Shown here one piece after another: positions 52,001 to 61,640 of a stretch of DNA of 64,000 nt. The notes under the pieces are model-generated. The model was not told the origin of the DNA. It was given only the letters and a program-made list of their open reading frames with translations, and did not search any database. Position numbers and translations under genes: made by a program. The stretch's first letter is position 1, and every line of letters starts with the position of its first letter. This stretch comes from Kryptolebias marmoratus (taxonomy: Eukaryota; Chordata; Actinopteri; Cyprinodontiformes; Rivulidae), in NCBI RefSeq assembly GCF_001649575.2, contig NC_051432.1, forward strand, positions 20,902,565-20,966,564, written 5' to 3'.

Positions 52001-54671
52001 GAAAATAAAAACAGCTGTTTCAAAACTATAAATATTAAAATTTTAATATAAAATTATCATAACATGCTGAGACTTACTTTGTCCAGCCAAGGGTCTCATC
52101 AGGGACAAAAGACAAGAACTATTATTATTACCAGTAAATAAATTGTTAAACTTTCAGAAAGGGATTTCTATTATTTTGGTGTTATTATTTGAACATTTTC
52201 AAAATAAGACACTTTAAGATATTTATCATGAGTGTGCTTTTGTTTATTTGGCTTTTTGATTTCATAATATTATAAAAAAAATATGACAAATATGACATTG
52301 GTCACTGGTCTCTCAAGCCTTTGAGGATCAGTTCAATGGCTGCCATCAAAAGTAGCCAGTTGGTTCAAGAAAATAATTTAGTAGTTTGTTTCTGTTTTAT
52401 TTGTTTCTTTTTTTTTCTTTTTGCTTTGGGGAAAGACAAGCTTGAACAGAGAAAAAACATATTTTGCCAAAGTTCCGGTTTGTAGTGACTAGGCTCACAC
52501 CAAAGCACAGAAACTCAGACATACTGTATGGCTAAGAGTCACTCTTTGGCACAGTCGTTAACTGTAAATCAGAGTGCTTGAAAGGTGACAAACAAGGCCT
52601 CACACAGTGCAGGAGAGGTATGACATCATTCCGTTTATATCACAGGATCTCTGACCACTTTTCATTGTTACTCTTGAGAAAGTCCCATTTTAAAAAACTA
52701 ACACACAAACATACACACACAGTCCACACAAAGATAGGCCTGTGCACCTATTGATTCTTTCTGTTTATGCTTGAAGGAAAATGATTAGCATTCTACTAGG
52801 TCACCACAGAAAACTCTGGTACACACCCTGGAAACATGTCAGCAGAGCAACACACACTCTTGAGTTTTATTACAAAAAGAAAATAATCTGCTCATCATTC
52901 CAGTGTCCCATACTACATCAATACTCATCAATTCATAAATCAGAGTGATCAAGATCTGTCAAAAAGCAAAGAAGATTATTCATTTGAGCTTATATCTGTG
53001 TATCATCACAGGAAAAAGAAGTAAAAGAATAATAATCCATTAGCCTACTTGACAAACATTAATCTCTCTTGGCATTCAGCAATAATACATATTCTGTCTC
53101 TACATTGTGCTCACATTGAAATTGGTCGGATTACATTTTGATCAAAATATTGAAAGCTGGTTCTACATTAACATTTACAGCAGATTTTTCTGGTATTGTC
53201 CAAAAAAAAAAAAAAAATTGTAACATGTATCAAAGCCGATGCAAATCTGTTTTTTTTATTTGTCCTCAATTACATTACAGTAAGTACATGCTTATACAAT
53301 GTACTGATTGAATTCATGCTTCATTCCTAAACCAGTCCAAAATGTTCCTGTGTACCTCTGTATGTGTGTTGGATAATTAGACCTTCAGTAAATCAGATTC
53401 ATTTCACCTTGATTTGTCTCATCACAGTTCAGTCAGTATATCTGGTCAATTCAGGTAGAAAATGGCTGCTGGAATTAAAGGAAAACCCAGAGTTACGCTA
53501 GATTGTACTTTAGCAGTCAGGATAATATTTGTGATGATATACACAACATACACAATTCCAAACTCTTATAGGCTTTAAATTGAGTCTTACTTCATTGCTT
53601 GTACTCATCAAAACAGTTGTAACGTTTTTGTTCCAATGGCCTAAATTAGTTTGTCCTCCTTTATATATACTTGCATTATTTAGAAACACCTCCCCTCATT
53701 GAAAACCACAACTTCATCCAATCTTGACAATCACTAAATAAATAATGTAAAATCTCCTACACCAGATAAATAGTTGCACCAGCTGGGGTTATAAGACCAT
53801 GATGAGATCTAATGGAGTCTGATCCTTAATGAATTTGCACAATACAACTGAACATTCTATTGAATATTGAAGAATCAAAGAGAAAAAGTTATTTAGGAAA
53901 GGAAAATGTTTGTTTTTGTTTGAAATATTTCAGTGAAAAGAATTCATTTAAATGACTTTCAGGGTTTTTTGTTGTTGAAAATGTTCTTATTCATGAAGTA
54001 TTTATTCATTTGTTTATTTATGTATAATTTCTAAAATAATTTCAATGCAGATATAACACTCTGCAAGCTCTGGTATAACTTGTGTTGCTGTTGTGTGACT
54101 GTAATTAATTTGATCAGTTGGTACTTGCACTGTCACCTCAAAAAACTGGAATGTTCTCAAATTTCACTGCAACACTGAACAGCAATGAACTCACAATTAA
54201 GTTTACAAACACACAATATCCTATTCAAAAGAATATGTAAAATTAAACCTGAAGTCTGAATATATACTTTTGCTTTACATAAAGGTTCCTTTAAAGGACC
54301 TGTTTAATAAACCTTGTTGAGGGCCTTTTTGTGTGTTTCTTTGCTTTATTCTGTTCCAGACCTTTAACATTTAAACAGCATGGGTTTTGCATTTTTTGTA
54401 TGAGAAACTGGACCCCTGTGGAGACAGAGATAACGGGTTGATATTTGATTTAGACTCCTCCTGAAAGGAGGAAAAAATGATAAATATCAAGCCAAGTCTG
54501 CATCTCCTTTTTTTTCTGCAGGCAAGGTTAGAGTCAGCATTTTTGTTTCCCCCGTCAAGGCTTGCTGGCATCATGTGAGACTATATGGAGATTATAACAT
54601 TGTTTAAGGAAAGAAAAATCAACAGCCAGTGAGGGGCTAAGGTCATGCAATTTCAGCAAATAAAAGTATAA

Positions 54672-54673
<2 letters not shown>
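49083..54673. other. AT-rich non-coding stretch
   Basis: About 5.6 kb with only short T and A runs (for example near 49165, 50348 and 53202). The open frames of up to 126 codons are low-complexity and lack recognisable domains. Confidence 0.5.

Positions 54674-54703
<30 letters not shown>
54674..54703. repeat. (TG)15 microsatellite
   Basis: Fifteen uninterrupted TG units, followed directly by the purine-rich tract. Confidence 0.95.
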
Positions 54704-54704
<1 letters not shown>

Positions 54705-54860
54705 AGGGGGGCAGAGACTGGTAAAGACAGAGAGAAGTGCCGAAGTGAGATAGGAAGTGAATTAAGAAGAGTACAAGAAAGGAGCAATAGAGACTTTAAG
54801 TATAGAGAGCAAGGTAAGGAGAGTGAAAGAGTTAGAGAGTCCGATGGACAGAGATAGTAG
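54704..54860. repeat. Purine-rich tract upstream of the SGCZ exon
   Basis: Dominated by GAGA/AGAG/GGAA words on the plus strand. It forms the left half of a strand-asymmetric block whose right half (54925-55220) is pyrimidine-rich. Confidence 0.65.
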
Positions 54861-54924
54861 TGCCTTGCAGCCAGTGTCCATATCTCTTGCCAGCATTGAC
54901 TCCACACACTGCACTACAACTAAT

Positions 54925-55220
54925 GGACTCTGTCCTTCTCTACTGTCTTATCTATCCTCTCTCCCTTTTTCCATCCTTCCTTCCTATCTCACAGTACTCA
55001 AAGCTGCTCTATCTTTCCACTTAACGGCTTCACCTCAATCTCATTTTTATCACACTTTGCTCTTTGCCTTTCCTTCTCCTGCTATCTCACTCTCAAAGGC
55101 TTCTGGTCTTTCTCTCCTTTTCTATCTTGTCCTCCTTCTCATGTTTTTTTTCATCCATTTCTTCTCTATGACAAAAAAACTGAAAAGTTCACCTTCTACT
55201 CTTTTTCCTCTTATCTTTGG
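54925..55220. repeat. Pyrimidine-rich tract upstream of the SGCZ exon
   Basis: Dominated by CTTCTC, CCTTCC and TCTC words on the plus strand. It keeps a 136-codon Ser/Leu/Phe-rich frame open that has no domain and is not a gene. Confidence 0.65.
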
Positions 55221-55365
55221 TTACGCTGAATAGAGTAGAATTTCTGGACATTTTGTTGCTGCCTTGTGCAAGTCTCCATTTGATCTTTGTGTAGTTCAGT
55301 GCAATTCCATGTTTTACTGTTATTATTTTTTTTATATATATAAATTATATCGTGTGGCCTCTTGT

Positions 55366-55402
55366 TATTAGCCTTCCTGTCGCCTTCAGGTCAAAATGAC
55401 CC
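55366..55402. repeat. Fish repeat terminus with GGTCAAAATGACCC
   Basis: TTAGCCTTCCTGTCGCC followed by the near-palindrome GGTCAAAATGACCC (55389-55402) resembles the end of a common teleost repeat (usual form: TTAACCCTCGTGTTGTC, then GGGTCAAAATGACCC). Only the tip is present. Confidence 0.5.
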
Positions 55403-55659
55403 AAAGTTATAAGGACCTCTCTATCTCTCTTCTTCTCTCTCTCTTTAGACAGCTTCAAGAGAGTTAGAGAAAAACAACATACTGTATTATTTTGAAGTAT
55501 TAACTTTTAGACCCAAAACAAAAAACACAAAAGTAGGTTGGAATGGAAAGGGAGAAATGTGTGAAATATGTTCCAGGACTTTGGTGAACGAAACTTGTCT
55601 TTCTAGTCTGATATATTTGTTTTCTCACTTGAATAAATATGACAGTTGTCAGCTTAATA

Positions 55660-55696
55660 AATTTGTTCTGTTTTTATTTTTTTCTGTACCTTTCAG
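55660..55696 (+). other. 3' splice site of SGCZ intron 1
   Basis: A T-rich tract with few purines (TTCTGTTTTTATTTTTTTCT, then GTACCTTTCAG) ends in AG at 55695-55696, immediately before the ATG of the sarcoglycan exon. It is a textbook vertebrate acceptor and fixes the exon start. Confidence 0.9.
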
Positions 55697-55906
55697 ATGA
55701 CCCAGGAACAGTACATACTTGCAGCCCAGCCAAACCCTCTCCACCAGCGAGGTGCGTCAGAGTGCAGTGCCCAGGTTTACCCTGCAGTCGGCATCTACGG
55801 ATGGAGGAAGAGATGTTTGTACTTCTTCATCCTCCTCCTTCTCGTCACCATGATTGTCAACCTGGCGCTAACCATCTGGATCCTCAAAGTCATGAACTTC
55901 ACTCCG
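55697..55906 (+). CDS. sgcz: Zeta-sarcoglycan, coding exon 2 (partial gene)
   Basis: This 70-codon exon encodes the N-terminus of a sarcoglycan of the gamma/delta/zeta group. These are single-pass type II membrane proteins of the dystrophin-associated complex in muscle plasma membrane. Seen here: residues 1-39 are cytoplasmic and end in the family signature [13 protein letters not shown] (32-44), residues about 40-63 are the hydrophobic anchor, and ILKVMNFTP (62-70) begins the extracellular side. MTQEQYILA at the start and [20 protein letters not shown] in the anchor fit zeta better than delta or gamma, as recalled from family sequences. The ATG follows the acceptor AG directly. Human SGCZ has a short exon 1 whose reading frame continues into this same methionine, so the ATG may be internal. 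The exon is phase 0 at both ends. The linker before GIYGW looks about five residues longer than in human, and NFT is followed by Pro, which disfavours glycosylation. Family call very sure; zeta rather than delta quite sure. Confidence 0.95.
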
Positions 55907-55912
55907 GTAGGA
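55907..55912 (+). other. 5' splice site of SGCZ intron 2
   Basis: The sequence CCG|GTAGGA places the donor GT at 55907-55908, directly after codon 70 (Pro). Sarcoglycan homology stops exactly here: the following in-frame codons no longer resemble the family, whose next residues are normally D/A-G-M-G. The intron is phase 0. The donor is moderate, with G at +5 missing. Confidence 0.85.
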
Positions 55913-58279
55913 GACATCTGTGTGTGTGTCGTTAAAATGCCAAAGTGTTATAGGAGTTTGTGTTCACATAAAAGAAAGTGGTTTAAAGGGTTTGTGTTAA
56001 TGTAATAAAACCCACGAGTGACAATAAATTATTACAGTGCTAACTGTTTAATTCTGCATTAGCTGATTCATTGTGACAAAGGGCACCTTGTGCATTTGTT
56101 GGAGACACGATAGGATTGGACAAAATAGCAAGGTTTGGTGTCCTGAAAACAGTACTGGATTGGCTGAAAGGTGCTACATTAAAAGAATATTTGTGATGGA
56201 TGTTACTATCCATGATGCTGCAATCTTGGATGATTGCAGCTATAAGTCTTTTGTATGGAATAGAACTTTCTAACATCCTGCACGTACACAGAGTAATTCA
56301 CCTGTCCCTCAAATAAGCTCTGTTCATATTACTGGATATTTTATATTCTCATTTCATTAATTTAAAAAAATTAAACATTTTACCGTGAATGGGAAAAATA
56401 CTTACTGGAACCAAAACAGTTCATTTTGCTGAGCTAAAAGCAGTATTATGTGGGCTTTTCAGCACATGAGTACCAACTGACTCACTGTGGATTCATCCTC
56501 ATATGTTTGATATTAATAGAGTTAACTGTGTTTTCATCTTCTGTGTTGTTTTTTTAGCATTAAAAGTCACACAGTTTCACTCTCTGAACACTGTTTTGGC
56601 TGGAAACATACCCACCAAAGTTGCCTCCAAAAAAACAAGAAACAAAGCTTCAAATTTTGTATTAAACGGAATCAAAGATACATGTCTCTGAAAATAAATA
56701 CAGCAGCACATATTTCTTACTTTTTACATTGATGACTGACAAGGGTTACTTTCAAATGAGCCTGATAAACTTAGGAAATGATAAGCTGGAAAAAATATTT
56801 ATAATTTAATATAATTCCTTTTAAATGCAAAGCAGCTGACATTCTTCTCAATCCTTTAGTATTTTCAGGTATGTTATTATTGTGAATAACTAGGGTTTGC
56901 TTGCTTTTTCCAAGGTTCGTTAACACTTTTTTTCCCCCCTGCATCTAACCTTGAAGTATCCATACATCCAATATTGCTTATTGCACTTGGGGCTCATGAG
57001 ATTATACTTTAATAGTATATATGCAAATGTTGTAGCTTTCGAGCCCTTTAAACCTTTGGTTAAGCTTCTTCACACCATACCTTGTGCTTCAATCTGCAAC
57101 TTCAGAATAGGAATTGGGAGAAAATGATTGTGGGTTGGAGGGAAGAAGGACAGTCAGAGAATTTGCCTGAGGAAAGCAAGCTGACATTATGCATAAAAGA
57201 CAGGAAGATATTTCAAAGGCTGTATACTCGCATGTGAAATACAAAGGCATATGAAAAAAAAAACTCAAAACAGGAGAAGTCAAAGGAATCAAAAGTTTAA
57301 AGAAAAAAAAAAGTACTTGAACTGCATCACAAGATTTGATTTTGTGCACTTTACTGAATGACAGTGATGCATACTTCATCATACTAAATATAAAACAGCC
57401 CATGCTGTTTTTAGCAATTTATTTAAAATGATACAGTGAGTGCATAAGGAGAATGGAGCAAGGCTACGGTGATTGAAAAAAAAAAAATGCCTTTCTGAAA
57501 ATTCTTCTATTATTATTTATAGGGAATATCAATATAATAAAGACAGATGAAAAAATAACACCTGGCTTTTCTTTTGTGTCAATATTTTATTGCAGCAGTA
57601 CCCCTCAGTGGCATTCCTAAATTAATGCAAAACTAGGTAAGGAGTCCTGTTAGCTGTTTCATGATCAAATCAGAAGCGTACACATGGGGCAAAAAGTGCA
57701 TTGTTTGACGGGTACGGTGCTGTATCTCATCACACAATCCACGTTAAATTTATTGTGTTTGTTATTTGTTTCTGCCCAAAGAGTCATCAATTTCCTGTCT
57801 AATTTCTGCATATTTTGTTTCCAAGTAAACACACTCACACGATCCCATAAAAGCACCAGAGTGATACTGGTATTGTGACAATCATCTACTGCCTTGGCAA
57901 AGGATAAAAAGGCCCGGTATTCTCCCCATGAGATGGGATAAAACACATTAAGATTGGTGAGGGAAATGATGAGAAACAAAGAACAGAAGGTTGGAGGAAA
58001 AAAAGGACTTAAGATGGGAAAAGAGTAAAAATAAGAGAAAGTTAGACATGGTTGACTGGCTGTCTGTCTACATGTGGTGTATATGTAACGTTTGAACTTT
58101 CAGTCTGGAGTCCTTTGAGATTCAGTGAGGTGTCTGTTTCACTCATCCATGGAGGCAAAGCCAGTGGATGTTAGGCTGACACACACTGTACAGTTCAGAG
58201 TCTACAGCAAAGCATGAGTCCTATAAGACTAAAAATATACATCCACACATGTGTGACGGATTATGTGACAAAACAGTAG

Positions 58280-58364
58280 TGCAAACTTAGTTGGTGCAAT
58301 GGATATTGCAATCTGCTTTTATGCAGGAAACCAGGGTTCAAATCTCATCAAGGATGTTTTTTTT
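58280..58364 (+). pseudogene. tRNA-like SINE head or tRNA pseudogene
   Basis: A-box-like TAGTTGGTGCAATGG (58288-58302) and a near-consensus B-box GGTTCAAATCT (58335-58345) lie 47 bp apart, the spacing of a tRNA gene. A 5-bp anticodon-like stem (TCTGC/GCAGG) sits between them, and a T8 Pol III terminator follows at 58357-58364. The acceptor stem does not pair, so this is not a functional tRNA. No known SINE body follows. Confidence 0.55.
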
Positions 58365-60006
58365 AAACAAACCGAGGCAATATGCCTTAATTTATTCAAA
58401 TATGAAACCAGATGTAGACATTTAAAAAAATTAAAAAAACATTTACTTTTAGAGCATATTTAGTCCAATTTTAACCTAGACTTTTGTTCAGCTCAAAAAT
58501 AATAATCTACAACAAGCTCTTGGTTGATGTCAAAAAGATGAGCAAAAGGGATTTTTAAAATGCATAGTTCCCACAAGTCTCAGCTAGAAGAGATATTTTT
58601 GCCATGTTGGTAGGTAAGCACAAGACAACGATAGCCTCAAAGCAAACTAAATCTAGGTATGTACTTACTTTTGACCAATGTGTGAGGGAAAGACATATGC
58701 AGAAAATAATTACTGTGATCATGATCTCAATGATCCTCCTCTGTTCTGTATGATTCATTGCCAGAATAGGTTCAGTACAGGTTTACACCTTGAAAAAAAT
58801 ACTTTTTTTTTGTTCTCATCTCCACAGCTTTACACTGTCTGACTATCAGAGTACCAAGGCATCAGCTATTGGTGTAGCTGAGTTGGACCAACCCAAACCT
58901 GAGGGAGGGGGGTGTAGAATATAACTACTCCACAATATTTATTATTTATTTTGACAAAATGGAGGATTAAAAACATATGTTTGCACCCACTTAAAAAAAT
59001 GGGGAAGCAGTTACTATTGCCTTTGGAGACAATTTAAGTGTCAACAGCACTATTCAAAAGTCTTATGTTATAATACCATAGTACCAAAATCCAGAGAGTA
59101 AATTGCTGTAAAAAAACACAATTGTGCCTGTCTTAGCAGGCAGATAGTGCAACAAAGAAATTGCTTTTATTTGAATTTACAGTAAGGCAAAGATGCAGCA
59201 AAAAGCAGAATGACAAAGAGCTGAAACAAGAAATTAGAAATTGTTGCATGAGTGGCATGCCAAGAGCACACAGACGAAAAAAAGTCTGGCAAAAATGAAC
59301 TAGAAACCTGGAACTACATCCTGAGGAAGCCAATGACTAATAAAGTGTAGGAGTTCTAATTAGTAACTGAGATGAAGTGTGAGGGAAAAAGAGGCCTAAA
59401 CCAGCTGTGTGAACAAGCACAAAATGACCAGAAAAAAGAACCAGAAAATAAAAACTCATTAAATAAAAAAAAGAAAATAAATCTTAAACATGATGAAATT
59501 AAAGACAGAACAGTTAATGACTAAGAGGAAAAATAAACAAGCAAATTTTAAAACACATTTGGAAATCCTTGGAAACTGTTTTTCAAAACAAGTTTTAAAA
59601 TAGAATTCTGGCAAAAAATAGAGAACCTAACGGGGGTTCAAGAGTTTTGCAAAGTATTGACAAATACTGTGTGGAGATGGAAATGTTTCTATGGTGGTTT
59701 TGCCAGTAGGATAGGGTAGATCTAATGAATTAATAGTTTGAGTTCCCCAAGCAAATATATGTTCTACTTTCCTTGTAAACCCACTGCTCCAGCATGTTGG
59801 CAGCTGCAGTTTGTCCTTCACGAATAGTTATGGGCATAGTGAGTTTGTGATTGACCGAGACAGTAAGTGAGGGTGTCACAGCATTGGTAGTAGAGAAATG
59901 TAGGTGATAAGAACTAAATACAGTTACAGTTGGAAGTATGGATTGAGTTTCACATCGTCAACCAAAACAGGATGTACGAAAAACTAACCCGAGGTACAAA
60001 GCTCAT

Positions 60007-60052
60007 CCAAAGGGCTTTATCAGTTGATTTATCAATTGACAAAGCTCTTTGG
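60007..60052. repeat. 46-nt near-perfect hairpin
   Basis: CCAAAGGGCTTTATCAGTTGA (60007-60027) and TCAATTGACAAAGCTCTTTGG (60032-60052) pair over 21 positions with three non-Watson-Crick positions (two G-U in RNA, one A-C). The loop is only 4 nt (TTTA). Confidence 0.8.
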
Positions 60053-60967
60053 ACAAGAACCAAAGTCTTCAACAAAAAGAAAGTCCAGCTGCCTTTTTTA
60101 AACTCCTACAGTTTGCCATTTTCCACAGCTTGGATCAGACATAAACTGATTGTACAGATTTTTAAAAAATCCTAAAAAGGTTTTTATAGTGGAACTGTTA
60201 GGGTCCTAATGTACTATTGCTAGAACACTTAGACAATACGCAAATACCTTGCTTTATTCCATCACAATAAAGTGGCAGATAAAATCATAATATGAGCTTT
60301 TAAACATATTTTTGTAATCTAGTACTAAAATTAGATTTTTTTTTAGCTCACTGTTAGCTTGTAGATGACTAGTACCATTCCCCTGAAAAAGATCATTAAT
60401 TTTATATTTTTTTGGAAAATGCAGAACTTATTTTTTAGTATTTAAAGTTATTTATAAAAAACAATTACATTTTCTTGCTTTGTAGTTACTAAACTTATTA
60501 AGTTAATATTACATATTTTCTACATATTACTGTGCATAAATGGTGTGTTCAAGTCATTTATTCTCTGTGCAAAAAATAATATTTAACTTCAAGTGTTTAA
60601 TTGATTAGATTATGCATGGAAAAACAAACAAAAGGGTGTATCATACATGCAAAAAGACAAAGACAAATGCACCACTTCCTTTCTTAATTATCTTAAATCC
60701 AAATCTTAGGAGTTGATTCCTCCAAGGTGCCTCGATTGTCATTTTCATCATCACCATTTAAATCACATCTTGCTGGCTGCAGTATAAAGAAGGCCTTCCT
60801 CAAACTTTTGTTTTGTTTGGAGTTTCCAGATGAGATTCTCATTGTTGTTGCTTTTGAAGCAACAGCTTTGGCAGTAAATTGGAGAGCAGGGACTTGTGGG
60901 GATAGAAGGATAGAAGTGAGATTTTGTGCTTCAGAGAGAGAAACAGCAAGAGAGAAGAAAAGCTGAG

Positions 60968-61280
60968 TATGTGTGTGTGTGTGTCTGTTTGAGTGTGCGC
61001 CAGCAATTATACAGCAATTGTTCATGCTAATTTGTGTGTATGTTTGACAATGTGTGAGCCCTTTTAACATGTGTGTGTGTTTGTGTGTGTGTGCGGTGTG
61101 TCTTCAAACCTACAGTTGTGCGTGTGTGTGTGTGTTTTCATCTGAGTCCTTTGGGCCCTCACTGCAGAGAAATTCAATTTCAGCTGTCACTCACCAATCA
61201 GTCTGCCTAATTCCTGGTGTGGACATAGCTGGGTTGTGTGTGTGTGTGCGTAAGCTTTTGAGAGTGCAATGCATGTGCGA
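60968..61280. repeat. Cluster of (TG)n tracts
   Basis: Several separate TG/GTGC tracts at about 60968-60983, 61069-61093, 61119-61135 and 61236-61249, with unique sequence between. The Cys/Val-rich open frames here are artefacts of the repeats. Confidence 0.8.
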
Positions 61281-61449
61281 GTGTGTGTTTTTCCATCCCA
61301 ACACTACCTGGTTTACAATATTTTGTCACTTCCTAACATGATTTGTTGTCTAATGCAGACATTTAGTTTGTTGGCTGTGTTGCTCTCTGAAATTATGTTC
61401 AGAGGTGAGAAATGTTTACAGAACTGGATTTTAATCATTACTGATTCAC

Positions 61450-61640
61450 TGAGGTCTGATTGCATTCAAACTGGACAGAATTAGACAACTTTGAATTGGA
61501 ACAATTGGATTTAATTGAACTGTATGTAACTTGATTTATCTTTGAACCAAACTGTATCAAATTGAATAATAACTAGATTAAACTGGACTTTGTCAAAATG
61601 AATTGGATTAAATCGAGTTGCATGAAGTTCCATTTGAAAG
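61450..61640. repeat. Degenerate AATTG/GATTA-type tract
   Basis: The words AATTG, GATTA/GATTT, AACTG and GAATT recur at spacings near 5 or 10 bp (for example ATTGGATTTAATTGAACTG, and later GAATTGGATTAAAT). It looks like an old, diverged 5- or 10-bp tandem repeat. Confidence 0.45.

Larger units (their letters stand above)
1..55696 (+). other. sgcz: Probable SGCZ intron 1 (exon 1 not found)
   Basis: All sequence upstream of the sarcoglycan exon lacks any recognisable exon on either strand. In tetrapods SGCZ exon 1 encodes about 13 residues and is followed by a very large intron, so this stretch is most simply intron 1. I looked for a frame resembling the human exon-1 peptide (ending IEELK) before a GT donor and saw none. 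Exon 1 is so short that it could be missed by eye, and part of this stretch could lie upstream of the gene. Confidence 0.6.

Noticed and set aside
54823..55233. 136-codon plus-strand frame; an internal MDRDS resembles the start of human SGCZ exon 1 (MDRST)
   Set aside because: The similarity stops after three residues, no IEELK-like end and donor follow, and the frame is kept open by the pyrimidine-rich tract.
55639..55935. Alternative plus-strand frame over the SGCZ exon
   Set aside because: It is a shifted frame of the sarcoglycan exon; only the 55697 frame gives family homology and fits both splice sites.
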